NCBI RefSeq assembly: GCF_003268775.1
Contig: NZ_QLSU01000028.1
Location: forward strand, 1 to 64,000
Origin: Paraburkholderia unamae
Lineage (GTDB): Bacteria; Pseudomonadota; Gammaproteobacteria; Burkholderiales; Burkholderiaceae
Direction of reading: 5' to 3'
DNA length: 64,000 nucleotides
A model generated the notes under the pieces. The model saw only the letters and a program-made list of their open reading frames with translations. It was not told the DNA's origin and did no database searches. A program made the position numbers and the translations under genes. Numbering within the stretch: position 1 is the first letter of the stretch; each line of letters starts with the position of its first letter. Positions 62,066-64,000 of this stretch are shown in pieces.

Positions 62066-63571
62066 CTAATGTTCTTCTTCCATCCAGCACATACCCGCGC
62101 GCGCGAGCAGCGCGCTCGACGCGGCCGGCCCCCACGAACCCGCAAGATACGGGCGCGGCGGCGCGGTGCGCGCCTTCCAGTCGCGCAGAATCGGCTCGAC
62201 CCAGCGCCAGGCCGCTTCCTGTTCGTCGCGGTGCACGAATAGCGCGAGACGGCCGTGGATCGCGTCGATCAGCAGCCGCTGGTACGCATCCATGCGCTCC
62301 GGCGCGAAAAAGCGGTCGAAGTCGATTTCGAGGTGCACGGGCTGCAAGGCCATGCCTTCGCCGGGACGCTTCGCGAGCCAGTGGAGGCGAATGTCCTCGT
62401 CGGGTTGAAGGCGTATCACGAGCCGGTTTGCGCCTGGGCGGCCCGATTCGTTGCCGAGCGACGAGTGCGGCACGGGCCGGAACGTGATGACGATTTCGGC
62501 CGCGCGCTCGGCGAGCCGCTTGCCCGTGCGCAGAAAGAACGGCACGCCTGCCCAGCGCCAGTTCTCGACTTCCACGCGCAGCGCGACGAAGGTTTCGGTC
62601 GTGCTCGCGTGCGCGATGCCGGCTTCCCGCGCATAGGCGGGCACGGCTTCGCGGCGGATCACGCCCGCGTCGTACTGGCCACGCACCGCGACGCTGTCGA
62701 TATCGTTCGCGGGCACCGGTTTGAGCGCGCGCAGCACGCGCAGCTTTTCGTCGCGCACCGCGTTGGCGTCCATCGAGTGAGGCGGCTCCATCGCGACGAT
62801 CGAGAGCAATTGAAGCAGGTGGTTCTGCACCATGTCGCGCAGCGCGCCCACACTGTCGTAGAACTCGCCGCGCCCCTCCACGCCGAGTTGCTCCGCAATG
62901 GTGATCTGCACGCTTTCGACCCATTCGCGCCGCCACACCGGCTCGAACAGCGTATTGCCGAAGCGCAGCGCAAGCAGGTTCTGCACCGACTCCTTGCCGA
63001 GATAGTGGTCGATGCGGTAGATCTGCTCCTCGGCGAAAATCTGGCCGACTTCGTCGTTGATCTGCCGCGACGACTGGAGATCGTAGCCAAGCGGCTTTTC
63101 GAGCACGACCCGGGCGTCGCGCGTGAGGTCGAGCGCGGCCAGCGCGCGGCAGATCGGCACGAACAGCGCCGGGCCCGTCGCCAGATAGTAGAGCGGTTTT
63201 TCGCGGGTCGCGTGCGCGTGTGCGGCCGATGTGTCTCGAAGCGTGTCCCGAAGTGCGTCCCGAAGCGCGACGAAATCTTGCGGGCGCGAGAAGTCGAGGC
63301 GGACGTATTCGATGCGTTCGACGAACCGCTGCCACGCCGCGCAAGCCGGGCCGCTCTGGGCGAGATGCGGGCGAACGCATGTGTCGAGCCAGGCCATGAG
63401 GTCCGCGCGGCTCGCGCAACTGCGGTCCACGATCAGGATGCGCAGCGCGTGCGGCAGTCTGCCCGCGGTTTCGGCTTTGTGCAGCGCAGGCAGTATCTTG
63501 CGCATGGCCAGATCGCCCGTTCCTCCGAACAGGACGAACGAGGTGGCGTCGTTTGGTGAGGTGTTGCCCAT
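62066..63571 (-). CDS. zwf: glucose-6-phosphate 1-dehydrogenase
   Basis: A 501-residue enzyme. The NADP-binding motif is FGGTGDLAMRKILP and the substrate site RIDHYLGKE, with EKPLGYD before it. It makes 6-phosphoglucono-lactone and NADPH, entry to the Entner-Doudoroff and pentose-phosphate routes. I chose ATG 63571 (MGNTSPNDATS); a GTG at 63592 would add seven residues. No pgl or glk gene adjoins it here, so this is likely a second, stand-alone copy. Confidence 0.93.
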   Translation of the reverse strand: MGNTSPNDATSFVLFGGTGDLAMRKILPALHKAETAGRLPHALRILIVDRSCASRADLMAWLDTCVRPHLAQSGPACAAWQRFVERIEYVRLDFSRPQDFVALRDALRDTLRDTSAAHAHATREKPLYYLATGPALFVPICRALAALDLTRDARVVLEKPLGYDLQSSRQINDEVGQIFAEEQIYRIDHYLGKESVQNLLALRFGNTLFEPVWRREWVESVQITIAEQLGVEGRGEFYDSVGALRDMVQNHLLQLLSIVAMEPPHSMDANAVRDEKLRVLRALKPVPANDIDSVAVRGQYDAGVIRREAVPAYAREAGIAHASTTETFVALRVEVENWRWAGVPFFLRTGKRLAERAAEIVITFRPVPHSSLGNESGRPGANRLVIRLQPDEDIRLHWLAKRPGEGMALQPVHLEIDFDRFFAPERMDAYQRLLIDAIHGRLALFVHRDEQEAAWRWVEPILRDWKARTAPPRPYLAGSWGPAASSALLARAGMCWMEEEH

Positions 63572-63666
63572 ATGGATGACGTACGCTCGCACGACGGCGC
63601 GCGCCGCCGCGATTGCGGCGGCACGGCCGCGTCGTGGAGAAAGCTTGAGGAAAGGAGCGGGCGCGC

Positions 63667-64000
63667 TCAGAACGAGTGGTTGATGCCCAGATAGGCGCCC
63701 ACCTGCGAGTGGCCCGGCAGCGGGTTGTCGAGGTTACTGTTGTTCAGGCCGGGATTGTTGGGCTCCAGCGAGAAGGTGGCGTTGCTGCTGTTGTGCACAT
63801 AGCCCACGTTGGCGTAAAGGAAGGTGCGCTTCGAGAGGTTATAGGTCGTGCCGAGTTCGTACATCGTGGCGTGGCCGTGGGCGTCGTGAGTGTCGTTGCC
63901 CGCGCCCTGGCCCACGTCGACGTGATACGCGGCGAGCGTCACGAGCAGGAAAGGGTTCGCCTGATAGCCCACGCCCAGCCAGTAGTGATTCGCCGTGCTC
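63667..64000 (-). CDS. outer-membrane porin, C-terminal part
   Basis: The gene begins beyond the window. The visible 110 residues have alternating beta-strand pattern and the ending GAYLGINHSF, with terminal Phe as in Gram-negative trimeric porins of the Burkholderia OpcP/Omp38 kind. YELGTTYNLSKRTFLYANVG is the conserved penultimate-strand region. Confidence 0.88.
   Translation of the reverse strand, partial: STANHYWLGVGYQANPFLLVTLAAYHVDVGQGAGNDTHDAHGHATMYELGTTYNLSKRTFLYANVGYVHNSSNATFSLEPNNPGLNNSNLDNPLPGHSQVGAYLGINHSF

Overview
The window looks like part of a secondary replicon (chromid or megaplasmid) of a high-GC betaproteobacterium of the Burkholderia / Paraburkholderia / Caballeronia group. 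The reasons are the very GC-rich codon use, an H-NS-type protein with a lysine/alanine tail, a plasmid-style replication and partition locus (Rep_3 initiator, ParA, ParB), and dense catabolic operons typical of that group. The species is inferred, not shown.

Layout. 1-4.0 kb: the 3' end of a 4-hydroxy-2-oxovalerate aldolase-like gene, a GntP-family permease, an IclR regulator and an FAD-dependent hydroxyacid dehydrogenase. 4.0-8.9 kb (minus): a GH63-like glucosidase and an amylo-alpha-1,6-glucosidase. 8.9-10.6 kb: a gene-poor stretch with perfect inverted repeats. 10.6-15.7 kb: the replicon core, with six copies of the palindrome TCCATACTATGGA (putative centromere) downstream of parB, then parB and parA (minus), an origin with about ten iterons and a perfect DnaA box, and a divergent Rep_3 initiator gene. 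15.9-16.6 kb: an H-NS-like gene. 16.6-20.3 kb (minus): a sulfonate/nitrate-type ABC importer operon with two different binding proteins. 20.6-24.9 kb: two lipoproteins (one CsgG/HfaB-like), a PilZ protein, an orphan LanC-like protein and an internally deleted alpha/beta-hydrolase. 25.0-28.6 kb: a three-gene operon that appears to encode a soluble NADH-linked fumarate-reductase-like complex. 28.7-47.8 kb: a large acyl-CoA catabolic locus, with an IclR regulator and ADP-forming acyl-CoA synthetase on the minus strand facing a plus-strand operon of about 13 genes, then an AAHS-type MFS transporter and etfBA. 47.9-61.5 kb: an amino-sugar (probably N-acylneuraminate-like) catabolic cluster with its own dipeptide-type ABC importer. 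61.6-64.0 kb: a BON-domain protein, glucose-6-phosphate dehydrogenase and the end of a porin gene.

How the genes work together. In the acyl-CoA locus a carboxylic acid would be imported by the MFS transporter and activated by one of two CoA ligases. It would then be oxidised by acyl-CoA dehydrogenases feeding EtfAB, hydrated by crotonases or hotdog hydratases, and cleaved by a thiolase-fold protein that lacks both catalytic cysteines and is paired with a DUF35 protein, so possibly a retro-aldolase. A dedicated 2-oxoacid dehydrogenase complex would act on a 2-oxoacid intermediate. The divergent promoter carries four copies of ATTCTC-N4-GAGAAT. In the amino-sugar cluster the expected flow is import (DppABCDF-like), lyase (NanA-like), kinase (ROK), epimerase (NanE), NagA deacetylase, then a SIS-domain deaminase/isomerase. 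Two promoters there share the operator AGATATCAGATATCT.

The most notable items are the centromere-like array, the NADH-linked fumarate-reductase-like operon, the cysteine-less thiolase with DUF35 and hotdog partners, and the two shared operator motifs. No tRNA, rRNA, CRISPR array or intact insertion sequence was recognised.
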